In this document: piece by piece, positions 35,103 through 59,950 of the stretch | Position numbering within the stretch: position 1 is the first letter of the stretch | How the letters are laid out: each line of letters begins with the position of its first letter | Assembly: GCA_013433145.1 (NCBI GenBank) | Contig: CM024181.1 | Span: forward strand, 3,472,001 to 3,536,000 | DNA from: Ascaris suum | Lineage: Eukaryota; Nematoda; Chromadorea; Rhabditida; Ascarididae | Direction of reading: 5' to 3' | DNA length: 64,000 bases | Notes under the pieces: generated by a model | What the model saw: only the letters and a program-made list of their open reading frames with translations | What the model was told of the DNA's origin: nothing | Databases searched by the model: none | Program-made: the position numbers and the translations under genes

Positions 35103-37182
35103 AATCGTTGTCGAAGATACGAAAAAAACTGTTAACAGTGTGTGACGATTGTATGGACGACGAAAAAGAAAAAATGGATATTGAGATGAAAATGGAAATT
35201 ATCTGTTTTGCCAAACCTTCAAAGATGTGAGAACTTTCCATCTCACTGCATTAGCAAAGTGAACAAAGAAAATATGAATTAACAAGTTTTTTTGTGATTT
35301 CTAAATATCAGTGAGAGACGGCGCTAACCTATGAATAAAATTGAATAGATATCAACAACTCACTTCTTCCTGCAAAATTTATATAGCTGCAATGTTTGAG
35401 CTGAATAAAAAATGCCTCTAGATGCAAAATTTCTTGCTGAGATATGCGGATATCAGTTTCAACGTTGTCTCTCATGAATTTTGTAGAAGAAAAAAACGTG
35501 ACACAATAGCATCAGTTATCACCTGAAAAGAATTACATTTAATAATGACTGATGCAACTGATCTTTATTACCGAGAAGTGACCGCTGGAAGAATATTATA
35601 CATTTTGAACTTTAATTTATCAACTGCTCTTGAAAACCTAAACGCTCAAATAATATTCCACGAGGATATTTTAAGAAATTTTTGCTGAGAAAAAAAATTT
35701 TTTTGGAATTTTTAAGTAAATTTCCAAAAAAACGCAAATTCCAACATTTCGTCAAAAGAGATCTTTTTATAACAATTGGAAGAATGAAGCAATCAAAGGA
35801 GAGAATTTATATGCTAGAACCTTAAACAGTCAAAGATAAAAATTACATATTCATTGATCATTGAGGATGGTGGATGAAAACATCATGAACCTAAAATTTT
35901 CAAAATCTGTTCAGCGAGATATCTATAGAGATTAAAGAGTAATACAAAAAAAGAAAGTGAGTAAGAGGAGAGATGATGCAATTGAAGTGAATAGACAACA
36001 TACGAAATAAATAATGGAAGTATTCAGTAAGGAATGTGGGCATTCGTTGACTACGAGTGATTTCTCTTTGCCAGAAACAAATTGATCTATTTCAGCGTTG
36101 ATTTCGCCTCTATGGATCATCTGGGATCAGAGCTATTTAAACTCCATAAATCTAAGGAATATCTATATTCGATCCCATTTAAGAGATGAACAAATTTTTT
36201 TGCCATATCAGTAGACTTGAAAGCCTTTCATCCATTTTTTTTCTTTTCTTTTGAACAAAAAGATGAACAAAAAAACAAGCTCTGACCGTTTTGTACTCGT
36301 AAAACGTTTTATAAGAATATTTCTATTTATTTTATCTGCGCAAAAAGGGCTACAAAGTTTCCTCAGAATATAATGTTGCTGTTTCTAGCGTCTATTCAAA
36401 ACGAACTTAATAGAGGACGACATCATCGAGATAGTCTTTAGATGCAGGTGATGATCGCTATACTGTAGGATACGGTCAAATGCAGTGATAATAAGGTGTT
36501 CACTTTATACCACATAAAACGTCTCATCTGCACTTAAATAATTCATGAAGAAAATAAACCAATAATTCATTGTGAGAGTGAGGTAATAGAGCTGCGATAT
36601 ATGACGCCTAAGAGTGACCTTGAAGGCACTCAAATGACCATTCAAAAAAACAATAACGGTTGATATTTTTTTGATACAATCATTCACGTTCATAATAACC
36701 TTCGATGGAAATTTCGTTGATAAAATGAACCTCAACTGACTGTTTATGTTATTTTACACAACTCTCATCACAGTCTTTCGTTCATTATTATCGTACTGGT
36801 CAATCATAGCCGTGGTGAAGAAGCACAACGAAGAGACAATTCTATAATTGAAATGTTTCATTAATAATTTCAGAAAATATGAACTTCTTGTATTTAAAGG
36901 TTGTCTTTGGGAAATTACAAGAGTCCACCAAATCTTCAGCACGTATACTAGTTACCTTTTCCATTCCTTTGAAAAAAGCACCCATGTGCAGTTATTGGAA
37001 GAATAGAAATCAGTAATAAAGGGTGCAGGAGATTATCGGCAAATCGCTCTGACGAAATGCAATTCCTATCGAATTAGTTCCAGAATAATTAAATTCGCGA
37101 GAGCAGTCGGTTGTTGCTAGGAAATCGTCATTTCCCTTAAATCAATTCAAATAACTATATTTATTATTTTTTATCTGCCAAT

Positions 37183-37259
37183 TATAGAGTTGATCACGTT
37201 GAATTCATATTATAGAGTTGATCACGTTGAATTCATATTATAGAGTTGATCACACTGAA
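37183..37259. repeat. 28-bp tandem repeat, two exact copies plus a partial copy
   Basis: Units start at 37183, 37211 and 37239. Each carries TATAGAGTTGATCAC with the palindrome TGATCA. The first two are identical; the third diverges after 15 bases. Confidence 0.92.
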
Positions 37260-37715
37260 CTCTGTCCATGAAGCTTCTCGAAGACCAGCATTTATTTAAG
37301 TTCTATCACATAGAACGTTCATAATATATTAATCAAAGGTAATTCATATAAAACTCGTTTTAACCAAAACACCTGAGACAGTTAAATCGGCTTCGCCATT
37401 CCATTTTTGAGCGTCATATCTTAATTAGTAAAAATGAAATAGTCATATCATCCATCGGCAAAATTTTATCACTGCGAACTGCCATCCACCAAGTGAATCA
37501 TTCAGCGCATAGATAATCGGAAGGTCGAACCGGTTTGGTGATGCAAATTTCCACACGATACTATAACTTTTTTATCATACTAATAGAAATGTTGCTGCTT
37601 CTTGCAAGAAAAATTTCATAATTAAAACCCACAACTTAGCTGTAATATAGACCATACTAACAAATTCCATACCATACTAACAACCTCCAACTCAAACATA
37701 TATGTACGTTGATTT

Positions 37716-37870
<155 letters not shown>

Positions 37871-38595
37871 TTTTGTAAATGGTGCTCATAAAAGACGCAC
37901 TAATCGCATGATCTTTGCATTTATAAAAAAGTTTTAGGTAAAATGGTTCGTCAATTGTAAAATTATTTGCTGAAGAAGACCTGAGACAGACCATCAATAT
38001 GTTTAGTTCATTTGTGCACGTGCATGCTCATAATTGCTTCATCGACGGTCACAAAGCAGTCGTCCAGGTGGCGAACTTCGATAACGGATAAGGACATTGA
38101 TATGTCTTTTCTGTGCGTTAAGTATTACTGCATTGTTATTTCAAGCAATATTATTTCTGCTAATATCTAAAATTCATTGATATTCAACTGTGTGTGAAGT
38201 AGATTCAAAGCATGAATGCTTAGTTCCTCCTAAAAATCGAATTCTTTTCCATACTTTTATGAAAGAAAACGTCTGAAAATATGAAATAAGCGATGGATGA
38301 ATGTCTCCAATCACAAGTGCTAAACATTGCTTTCAATCACATCACTCAGAAGTGATCTCTGTACAACAAAAATTGGCACACGAAAATGTCGGCATCTTTT
38401 CATTTGAGCATTTATAATGTCCTTCCAATCGATGGCAACTCATGCGAGTCGAACAACGGTTGCAGGAAGAAGAAACAACTGCGAACACAGCGTGAGAGTG
38501 ATATGCATTGAAAAAGTAATGGGTTTGTTGCTTCGCCAATACCTCTCAATTAATCATTCACTCGCACATAAAAACTGTATCGCATTGCAACTGAG

Positions 38596-38837
<242 letters not shown>

Positions 38838-39394
38838 ATGTGGCAGTGAAGTTGTTGGCATTGAAGCATACAAAATATCTTCCGAAAAGTTTATGCACTT
38901 TCGATTTAAACAATTACCGTGTTTGCATTTATTTGATGCAAAATGTCTGAACATGGATTGACCACCGCTAGTCGAAATGATAAGCTTAATCAGCAATAAA
39001 ATTCCTCCCTCAGCAAATCGCATAAAATCATCGCGAATCTGCACCGCTTCTCAATGATATCAAAAACGGCGCAATAACCGCAAAAGAGAAATTTATTATT
39101 TATTATTGATAACATTCTCTTAACATACAATATACGTCATTATATAAATATGTCATATATAAATTTATCATATAATTATCAGTTTATTACGAAGTTCATT
39201 GGTGCTTATTTCTCTTATGGTCAGAGAAGTTACCTCTTAACTAACTATGGGCACTCGTTGATTCTATAGATTCAACTGTGCAAAATGCAGAAACATTAGA
39301 AAATTCCACATCGCTCTTTTCTTACAAACGGGCATATTATAACAATTTTCAACATTTACTAAAATTGCATGAGATCCGGATATTCAAATGAGTT

Positions 39395-39410
39395 CCCCCC
39401 CCCCCCCCCC
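39395..39410. repeat. Poly-C run (16)
   Basis: C16 followed by TCCCTTCCCC. It gives a proline run in a 151-codon frame (39369-39824) that I do not accept as a gene. Confidence 0.98.
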
Positions 39411-41039
39411 TCCCTTCCCCTTGCTCCATTCCTACTAAACAGCTATGAAGGAAGACAATCCTCTCCTCGAATAAATCTCATTCGCTCATCACAAAACTGC
39501 AAGAGAATGTTGCGCATTTATAATTCTACACATAGTGTTAATGTGCTACATGCAAGTATATATTCTTCGTTTAATAAACCCATTATCGACGTATATGAGA
39601 GGGTTTATGGTGGGTTTGCTTTTTTTTTGTTCGCCATCATTAAAATTTTACTGTGTGAACGAAACGCTCTCTTGATGACAAGTATACGATTCTTATCATT
39701 CGATTTCCAGTTATGCCTTCTGGATAGCATTTCCGGTACCAGATTAAGGTTGTTCATATTGCGCTCCAGTAAGCATTTTCATAGACTACATCATAATAAA
39801 TGTTGGCTATCTACCTTTCCTTAGTTAAAGGGATCCTAGCCGTAGATGCGATAGCGTTTATGTCGGATTAAACGCAAAGTCGATTACTATAAGAGTTTGG
39901 GAGATACGATCAAGTATCAGTAGGGATTGCAAGTACTATCAGAGGTTAAGTCTAATATCACGTATCATCAGAGGTTAGATTATAGCATCAATTGCTATAA
40001 CAAATTTTGCAATGTTGCGTGATCCTAGAGCTGTCTATCTGACTGAGGCCACTTTCGCCAGTTGCCCTTAACACCCTGACCTTCATTCTACATCATCTCT
40101 TCATACCTTACTCGTATAGTTGTCAAGAATGGACAAACGTTGCTGCGTTGGTTTGAATTTCTTCTCTCCCACCTCTATGCTTCTCTCCCAAATTGCCCCT
40201 CCCGAACAACACATTGGTTTCCTTTTATTACCTCATTGCATCCTAGTCTCTACCACGTCTCTGATGTATTGCTCCTTCCTATTTACGTCATCAATTCTCC
40301 TTCGTTAGGCTTCATTTACATATTCATATTATTCCTCACCAAGTTTCCTGTCGTTTTTACGTAGAGGAATCGTTCACAGTAACTGCCTTTATAATTTTAA
40401 ATAGAAAATATATATGTATATCATAAATTTGCAAACCACCGCATACATTCGTCACACATCTTTACCACAGTCTCCCCAAACTATGAAAAAATAATAATAT
40501 CTCCTTTAGTAAAAAGTTCTCCCTCTCGAAACTACCTTTCTCTTCTGAAATCTTTAACAATTAAGATGCTCCAAGGGTTTTATTCAAGGTGATACGGTAG
40601 CCGAACAAACATGAGAAAACAAATTATGCAGGAGAATATCTAGACGAGCGCAAATTAAAACCAGCTGTGACTCATTCGTATGGATAATCGATCGAAATAA
40701 TGCTCCTTAGAGCATTGCAAACAACGCCTATTAGATGGCATTTTACGCCACTATCACAACATGAAAGCCTTGCTCAGGCAATCGCTGCGGGATCATTATG
40801 AAGTTCGGTTTTCGTTTAGAAGACCGCATGAGAAGTACCTTGATTCAGGAAGAATTAAACAAGTACGCTTCCGCTAGTGACACTAATTTTTCTGATCTGT
40901 TTGCATTCGTTAGTGTAGCGTGATGTGGGGGACAATTTTCGACAGCGGAAACGGCCGTCGGAAAAAAAATAGGGTGATGGAGATCCTGACAGGGAAAGAA
41001 AAAATCTGAGGAACGATTTCGCGCGAGACGATCCTCTCA

Positions 41040-41285
41040 GGAAACGACTTGATTGGAAAGGAATTCAGACAGGAAAGTAGAAGGGAAAAAAGTGGAGCTG
41101 TGAGGGGGGAGAAGGGAAGAGGCCGCCTTACTTCGTACGCTTTTCCTCCTGACAGGTCTGCCTTCGATGGATATTTGTTAGAGAGGGCGATGGAGGGGAT
41201 AGGAGGAGGGAGGAAGAGCAGCGAAGGAATGATCTTGAGCGCCTTGGGCGGAAGAAAAAGGAAAACGGAGAAAGGGTTGTAGGAA
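41040..41285. other. GC-richer, purine-rich island
   Basis: About 240 bases of G/A-rich DNA with a 77-codon + strand ATG frame (begins MIGKEFRQESRREKSGAV, rich in Arg, Gly and Lys, ending KRKTEKGL). The residue bias follows from the purine content. No splice context or family that would make it a gene. Confidence 0.3.
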
Positions 41286-44145
41286 TGGGAATCTCATCCT
41301 GAAGTGATTTGGAGATGTGAAGCAGACAAAAATATTGGGGAGAAATATCAGGAATTGCTTTCCGTTAGACAGGCGATGTGGTGAGCCTCGTTGGAGGATA
41401 TTCCAGCGGCACAGTACGCCTGCTTATCGAAGTTCTTCTAATGCAGTTTTATTAAAACTCATGATTTAAAAGAGTAGCGAAGAAGAGTTGGATGGGACTA
41501 GATGATTTCCGGGAAGAATAGGAAAGGAATAAATTACTAAAGCTAAAATAAAGTCAAGTGTACCTTTTCCTCCACTAAAAATAGGCAAAGATTCCAAAAA
41601 TGATTGTAGTTGAAAAAAATTATGTCCGAAACGGAGAGAAAAAGGAATTTCTAAACTTAAGAGCCTCTTCTCCTTTGATGAAGAAATAAATCCAAGCACT
41701 AATATGCCCTCGTTTATAGGCATTGATGAAGATGGATGAATAAATTCTATAGATTTATATGAACAAACATGAAAATAACGGAAATTTTTTCGTAGCTTTA
41801 CAACAGTTAAGAAGAGCGAGCTAGCATTAGCACAGAGAACTTCTGGAATCAGCAAGATTGGGATAAGCATTGATGTTTAGACCTCAGGGGCAAATTACGA
41901 TTACGGTTATTGCTTTCAGATTTGAAAATTGATTTAAGAGTGGTGAAAAGCTTCGCATACCTCACAAAATCAGTCCCAATTGAGTACCCATTAGCGAATA
42001 ATAAATGCATCGATTATCCTTTTAGGCGATTTTCGTATGCCGTAATTTGGTGACCATTGTGTCAGCATCTCTCTCTCTCTCGCCCTCTTCCTCCCTTCTC
42101 CATCTGTGCTATCGTAGAACGGCTATAAAAATCGTTTCAAAATTTCATCAAGTGATTGAATTACATGTTGAATTTCTTATTCTTGATCAAGCGGATTTCG
42201 CATTAAACGCGCTATGTATAACACAGAAATGTGTTATGAGAACAATTTTTGTTTTAATATCATATTTAAATTATAATACATTTCTCATTTTTTTATTATG
42301 CCTGAAAAAAGTCTATCAAATCGAGTGAGAAATCAAAAAAGTTGGTATAAGAAGCTCTCAGTTTAGATAAGCATCGCATAGGCGGAAAGGATCAGTTCAT
42401 CGCTTAAAAGTTTTGATGAGCATTTTATCAGCTTATTTTGGGGAAAGGAGATGTGCTGGAAATTCAACAGAAATGTTTCCTCAACTATTTATAATTTTCT
42501 GTATTTTCACACATTATTTGAAAACACCGAAAATTTGAATATCATTAATTACATATTGAAAATGCAAAAATTTTTGTTATCGTAGCAAATATTAAAATCG
42601 ATAAATTTTGAAAATTGAATGCTGCAAAACAACCGAAATTATTCTTGAAGTTCTTTTATGAAAATTATTATTTGTATTACTTTAAAAAAAAAAGTTCACA
42701 TAATAATGGAGCCGTATTAGGCGAAAAAATTTCGCTTGAAATATTCTCTAATTCAACGGCAAGTTTATTTTCGCACAAATAAATCCCCGAGAACCGTTAC
42801 ATTTTTATAGAACATTTACAAGCACAATCATCAATTTGCGAGAGCAAACCATCTTTCGCATCAAATACATCTGAGATAAGTGGAACGATTTGAAGAGTTC
42901 AATTGGTTAATTTCGGCTTTCAGCGAGAGGCAACACAAGCTCAAATCTCACTTTGAGTTTATATTGAGGAGTGATCATGTTTACTTCAGTGACGAAAAAG
43001 AGATTTCAACGAAGAATTTGGAATTTCTCGTAGAAAAGTTTCTCTGCGAAAGAAAATTATTGAAAAACCAAATTTTTGAAAAAAAAAAATGCAAATAAGT
43101 CAATTTTTTTTTTGCGGAAAAAACACTGAACAAACGGACCAATCGTCCACTTCCTCATGTCTTTTTTCTTTCTTTCGGCATGTTAATGATTGAGATTGTC
43201 ACTATATCCATCAACATCACTTTAACGGTATACCAATTTTCAATTATCATTGGAAACTTTTAAATTCTTTTTTTTTGCCTCTATTTTAATAATTTTTTCA
43301 AACTATGGCTTTTTTTAATGAATGGTTTTTTTTTTCTTTGTCATCTTTTACACATATCAAAATCATCCAAATAATATAGATATCACAGATGTTATTACGG
43401 GAAAATAATATCCATAATCGTTCTCACTATTCAATCAAATTGATCATCTTTTTCTACAACGATTATTTATCGTGTTCGACGCATTGTCAGGTGCACTATT
43501 CTCGTTTTTTTCATATGCTTATTCCTCGTTTTTTATTCGATTATATCGAATGTTCGTCGCATTCCTCTAATTTAGCATTGATAATTGCACTTTCTAAGAA
43601 GAGTTTATTTGCAAGAAAAGGGATCATCAAATGCTCTCCTCTCGCTTTTAGACTCGACTTGGACTTAAATTTTAGATGATAGAAGCTGATTTTGTTGAAA
43701 ATAATACATATCATTTTTAACTATACGAAAAATTGTTCATCATCAAATTTTGAAAATATTTTCATTAAATGCAGAAATATTATCTTTTTTTTATTAGCAA
43801 AACCATTCGTTCAATGGCGAAATCGAAATGAAATTTATCAACAAAATTTTCGCTTACTTTTCCCCCTAATTTCTAAATTTTCCTCACATCAGTGATGATA
43901 TCCATCGTTCTCCGGCTAGCAAAAAAAAAAAATCATCCTTTCTGCCGAAGTTTTTGAATCGTATTTCACCGTATCCTTCTCGGTCAAGATATACCGTCGA
44001 ATCGTGAAGTTTCTATCAGCTGCATCTTTCGAGAATTTGGTACTTCACGAACCCTTGTGCTTGTAGCTTAGCTGATGGTTGACTGTATTCTTAGCTCATC
44101 TTGGAAATGGCTTTGTTAGAGCTTTCAGTGGTCTTTGAAATGTAA

Positions 44146-44199
44146 GTGACCGTCAACATCATTTTGAGTGATCGTCAACATCATTTGGGTGATCGTTGC
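44146..44199. repeat. Short tandem repeat, about 22-bp unit
   Basis: GTGACCGTCAACATCATTTT, then GTGATCGTCAACATCATTTG, then GTGATCGT: two near-identical units and a partial third, about 160 bases before the signal-peptide-like frame at 44358. Confidence 0.85.
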
Positions 44200-44357
44200 T
44201 GAATCTCATTCCAACAGGAAACAACGATAAATATAGTTCAACATCTTTATCGCTTAACGAGTAGCGCAGCATCACTCATCAGTAACGGGCTCGCTCTCTG
44301 CGTCTTTCTACGAAATGCGCATGATTCTCTACATCTGAAGTGATTCTCGGTAGTGGT

Positions 44358-47300
44358 ATGACCAATCGGACTATGGATCCTATTTTGATCATTTTGCACC
44401 GAATATTCTGTGTGACCGTCATTTTGTTGCTATCCGAGGAGACTCCATCAGGTGGTGTCAACGTTGAAAAGGTAACAACCCAAAATCTCTATCTTCTTTA
44501 GAATCGCAGGTTGATCTGATGAATGGCGTTCAAATTGGCAGCTAATGCTTCGTCACCTCTCGTAGGCTATTCTTATGACGTGGGTAATGCCGGCTGTAAA
44601 TTATCACGGTAATGCGTGATCGATCCGGCTTAAAAAAAGTTTTCGTATTCATCGTCCTTTTTTGAACTGTGGAAGCATCTAACATAGGTAACAAGAAGTT
44701 GATGAGGAAATGAGGGTGCAAAAGCGAATTTTCATTTATTGTTTAAAGTGCATATTATCTGAAATTATTTTAATTTGCTTATAAATGAGTACATTCTCAA
44801 AAGTTAACATTTTCAGGCTTTGCTTTATGATTTTGCATTGAGTGAATTGATTGGTTGAATAGGTTCACGCATAAATTCCTTCCCAGGTATTTTATTTATC
44901 TTTCTATCGAATTGAATAGATGAGAAATTCTAGCGAAATACTAATGGAAAATACTCGATATGCAGCGAATGAGCTAATAAAGTTTTCATGCGGAAATTGT
45001 TTATTTGGAATTTTTGAGGAATTTTTATGGGATTCTTGAAAAAAGTTGAAGAAATTCTTTGAAAAACGCAATTGTAAGCGAATTTTCACATCGTTAAATT
45101 ATGCTTCAAAAATTTTTTGCGAGGATTCACTTTTGAAGGCATTTAGAGTGGAAATGGTGAAAGCGATATAAAGAGATATTTGTTAGCAATGAATGAAGTG
45201 CTAATTAAAGAAAGTAAATTAATGTTCTACACATTTATCCAGCGACATTTACTGTAGTTTTGATCTCCTTGGCTATTGGCGGTTATCACTACTGGAGTGG
45301 ATGAAGTGTACATTTATTTTCGATTAGGATGATAGTTTAAAGGCAGCATGTGTTGTAGGTGATCTTCGACGAATTCGGTTTCTTCCCATATTCGTCCAAA
45401 ATAACCTCGAGCGCAATTATTCGTGACGGCATCGGAATAAAAAAGCTTAAGCTCTTTTTAAAATCGTGAACTGATCGTTGCTCGACATCCGCTATATCCT
45501 CGTCGGAATATTTGTTAAAATTTTGTGTAGGACTTCGTTATGAGTGGTGACATTGGTTTTATTGAAGTCTTAGGTGCGTTAAATGGCACAATGATCATAG
45601 ATGCGTAACCAGAATTTCACTCAGTGCAGACGAAGTGTAATAATCTAGAATGTTCGCATCTGAATATTCCCCATTCATTTAAAATGAATATAGGAATATA
45701 CTATTAGCATAGAGGGGAAAACTTAACTTTGCTGAATTGTGTGCTACCATTAGGATAGAGGTGATGTACTGTGAACATCGCATTAGGGGTTTTACACGTG
45801 ATTAGAGGGATTTATAAATTATCGCAACATTTAATGTGTGATTAAACATTTTGAGCATTACAGATCGAAGTGTTTCCCTTCACGAATCCGTAAAAGCTTC
45901 TCAAATACTCCATTCACGAGCAGTGGGGAATTTCTCTGTTCACATCAACAATGAGTTGATAGATGAATTGTTGTGAATGGATTTCGATCATCAGATGAAA
46001 GAAATATTTAACAGGGAGCGGGAGTATTTTTTGCTAAAGTGCAGTCACGATGTGTTTGCTTTACGTTGATTAAAAGATTGCTCTTCCCAACATTTCGATG
46101 AATTCTTTAGTATGTTTTGCTCTATGTTGATGGGCGTTCATTTCTTCAAGTTTTTCCGCATCGATGCGTTGTTTCTTGTTTTGAGTTTAGATGTCTGCAA
46201 ATTTTGCAGCTTATTGATGATGTTGATGCCAGCTAGTGAGAATTTATTCAGTAATTCGAGCTTATTAACTTAGCTCAAATATTAGTTTCAAAAGCGTTCA
46301 AGGCATTCAACTCATGCTGGGAAAAAATAATTAGACGTATCAAGGAAACACAAAGGAAGCGAAAAAGCGCGAGAAAGGGTAGGAGACTGAATGATGGTTA
46401 TTGTTTTTTGTGCAGGTGTGCCATTCGACAATTCTGCGACGGAAGAACTTGATGAGTAATCCATATGAACAGGACCACTATGTATTGCTTGAACTTATTC
46501 GGCATTGTCGTGCAGGATGGAGCCTAAAAGCCCTAAAGGTCGGGGAGGGACATCGTTTTCGGCACTGGAACCTTAAGCGTTCTAACCGTGTTTTATTTGT
46601 GCCCAACTTCTTCAGAGAAACTGAAATCGTTCGAAATCCTTATCTTCGACGCTTTCAGGATCATAGTAGAAGCCCGAGACCTCCATCTTATAAAACTTGG
46701 AAAATCATGTCCTTTAAAAATATTTGTTTCCTTGCACACTTCTTTCATAGGAGCGTGGGTGGTGTGACGCCATGCACAAAGTCACATCTTCACAGCGTGA
46801 GTTCTATCTGTGACGATCATCTAGCTGTCGCTAGCATATCTGCAGTTAGATACCGGTTCTAAGATCGCAATTTCCAGAACAATAGGTAAGATGTGTTTGG
46901 GTGAATAGTAATTCGAATCAAACATTCGCATGCGGATGGAACAAAGCCTGTACTTTGCCTTACTTCGTGCCTAAGCTCAATCTTGCGATCTGAAGCTGCA
47001 AACGATCACGCTGATGGGGACGTCCAGTATAAACGCGGTCTTCAGGTATGCGTATAAAGGCGTATCAAAGTAGGTCTGCGGCATGCTGAATGTTACCAAC
47101 TGATACTGCAAAGGTGAGTCGTGGTATGATCTGGCAATAAATGTAATAGATGGTATACTTCACACCATGCTAGCCGCTGTTACGTAATACCTCCTCCTAT
47201 CCTGCTACGTGAATCGCCACAACCGTTCACGAGGAGTGCAACTACAACAGGTATGCGCGCTGCCCATCCAGGATCTCCTCACTTCGTGGAGGTACCCAAC

Positions 47301-47444
47301 ATTGAAATCCGAATTCCCGACTACTACTTTCGAAAAATTATTTCTTCCTACGAATCAACCAAAAGTGAAAGCTGCAAAGCTCAGCCGCAAATTATGACGA
47401 ACTTTTTTAACCAATATTCATTGATTTTCCTTGCGCAAAACTAA
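44358..47444 (+). CDS. Unresolved cluster of exon-like frames, possible secreted or membrane protein gene
   Basis: Exon-like pieces: 44358-44471 (ATG, a hydrophobic signal-peptide-like run DPILIILHRIFCVTVILLL, donor AAG|GTAACA); 46416-46455 (acceptor TTGTGCAG, VPFDNSATEELDE, donor GTAATC); 46516-46576 (acceptor CGTGCAG, MEPKSPKGRGGTSFSALEP then TAA, or a weak internal donor at 46539); and a C-terminal-like frame ending at 47444 (PGSPHFVEVPNIEIRIPDYY). The last is open for about 105 codons without an ATG at its start. Several phases agree, but other frames, including a 153-codon frame at 46401-46862, also stay open, so I cannot choose one model. Read this as likely transcribed or coding territory, not a gene model. 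Confidence 0.22.
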
Positions 47445-47620
47445 CATCTTCACGAATACAATAGCCAACGAATCTCTACAGCAAATTTTAAATGATTCCC
47501 TGCTTTTTGATCCATAAAAACATTCAAGTGAATTCATTCGACTAAATTCCTGCTCTATAGCTTAGTATAGGGATGTTTTTATGCAAATTTTTTCGTCAAC
47601 AATATTTTCGACATTTTAGG

Positions 47621-47950
47621 ATGGAGAAATTAGATTTCATGGAGCTTCCCGACACAGTGCATCATTGTCATAATGCCTTATTCGCTGTTCAAAAAAAGCG
47701 AAACCCAATAACATCAGTGATTTTCTACGAAGCTTTTGTAATGAATGGTGATAGCAACAACCATAAAAGATATTTCATTTCTGTAACGATAAGTAATCAA
47801 CTATTAACTAGGCGGAAATGCAAATTAAAAAATAATAATAATCCACACACCTATTTTTTAAAAAGAGTTTGCAAAATTAGAAGAGAGCTATTTTCATTTT
47901 CCATCGCAAATTTCCGCTCAAACAAAAACTTTAGTGAGGAAAGAATGTAA
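47621..47950 (+). CDS. Hypothetical 109-residue ORF behind a splice-acceptor-like site
   Basis: ATG at 47621 comes one base after TTTTAG, the kind of acceptor used for trans-splicing or for a first coding exon in nematodes. The frame begins MEKLDFMELPDTVHHCHNAL and stays open to TAA at 47948-47950. An AT-rich, Asn/Lys-rich second half after a GTAATG donor-like site (EAF|GTAATG) suggests that only the first 39 or so codons may be exon. It ends about 800 bases from the tail of gpdh and converges on it. No family recognised. Confidence 0.28.
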   Translation: MEKLDFMELPDTVHHCHNALFAVQKKRNPITSVIFYEAFVMNGDSNNHKRYFISVTISNQLLTRRKCKLKNNNNPHTYFLKRVCKIRRELFSFSIANFRSNKNFSEERM

Positions 47951-48730
47951 ATTTCGTCAAATGTTTTGAAATTAGAAATATCCCACTTATAAAATTTCAT
48001 GCATATAAAGAAAGAAGCGCTCCTTAATGCCTCGAAAATAAAAGTACTTTCGCAGGTGTTAACGGCATCATCTGGTTTTTAATTAATACCTCAGTTAATC
48101 TCAACCATAATTACAATAATCCCAAATCAATTATTTCCATCAATTCCTGAAGTACTTAGATGCATAAGGTGGTTGAAACTTGAAAGAATAAGATCACACC
48201 GATGCACTCAATTCGGTCAATGAAATAACTTTTCGTTACTGGACAGAGCAACGACGAAACGATTCCCAACAAAGAGATCAAAAAGAAATAAATTAAAAAC
48301 CGATAAATCTAAATAGAGCGTTTTTTTGAAGGTGATATCAATCAGTTAAGGCGAATGAGTAATAAATACTCATTTTCGATATTGTAAATAAAATCAGCGA
48401 AAAAAAAGCAGTAAAGAAGCAAGCACCTGATGTAAGACTATGCCGAAAGAAGAGACGATAGATGTAGTAATACATAGATGAAAGATGAAATAACAGTGCA
48501 ACTATAAAGCGACAATAAAGCATAAGATTCTAAACCGTTCGAGAAATACATCATTTGAACGAACAGCATATAGGTTAAAAGAACCAAAAGGGGATTCTCG
48601 ATTTCGGAATGGACCGAAACTTCATTCCGGAAAACTTCTGAATACGAAGAGCTCTTGGCTATATGCTATATTCGTTCAGAAAAAAAAAAGCAGCAAAGCA
48701 CGTATTTTATCCGTATTTCAAGACACTAAA

Positions 48731-48736
48731 TTTATT
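48731..48736 (-). terminator. gpdh: gpdh polyadenylation signal AATAAA
   Basis: The - strand reads AATAAA only 14 bases after the gpdh stop codon, implying a very short 3' UTR with cleavage near 48.715 kb. The hexamer is seen directly; its use is inferred. Confidence 0.6.
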
Positions 48737-48750
48737 AACAAAATCAAGCA

Positions 48751-59950
<11,200 letters not shown>

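Noticed and set aside
39369..39824. 151-codon + strand ORF
   Set aside because: Its start lies beside a C16 run and the rest has no recognisable motif; one open frame of this length is roughly what chance allows in 64 kb scanned in six frames.
46401..46862. 153-codon + strand ORF
   Set aside because: It runs through splice-acceptor-like sites, begins at a non-ATG codon, is rich in Arg, His and Ser without pattern, and the alternative spliced frame (VPFDNSATEELDE, MEPKSPKG) looks more protein-like.
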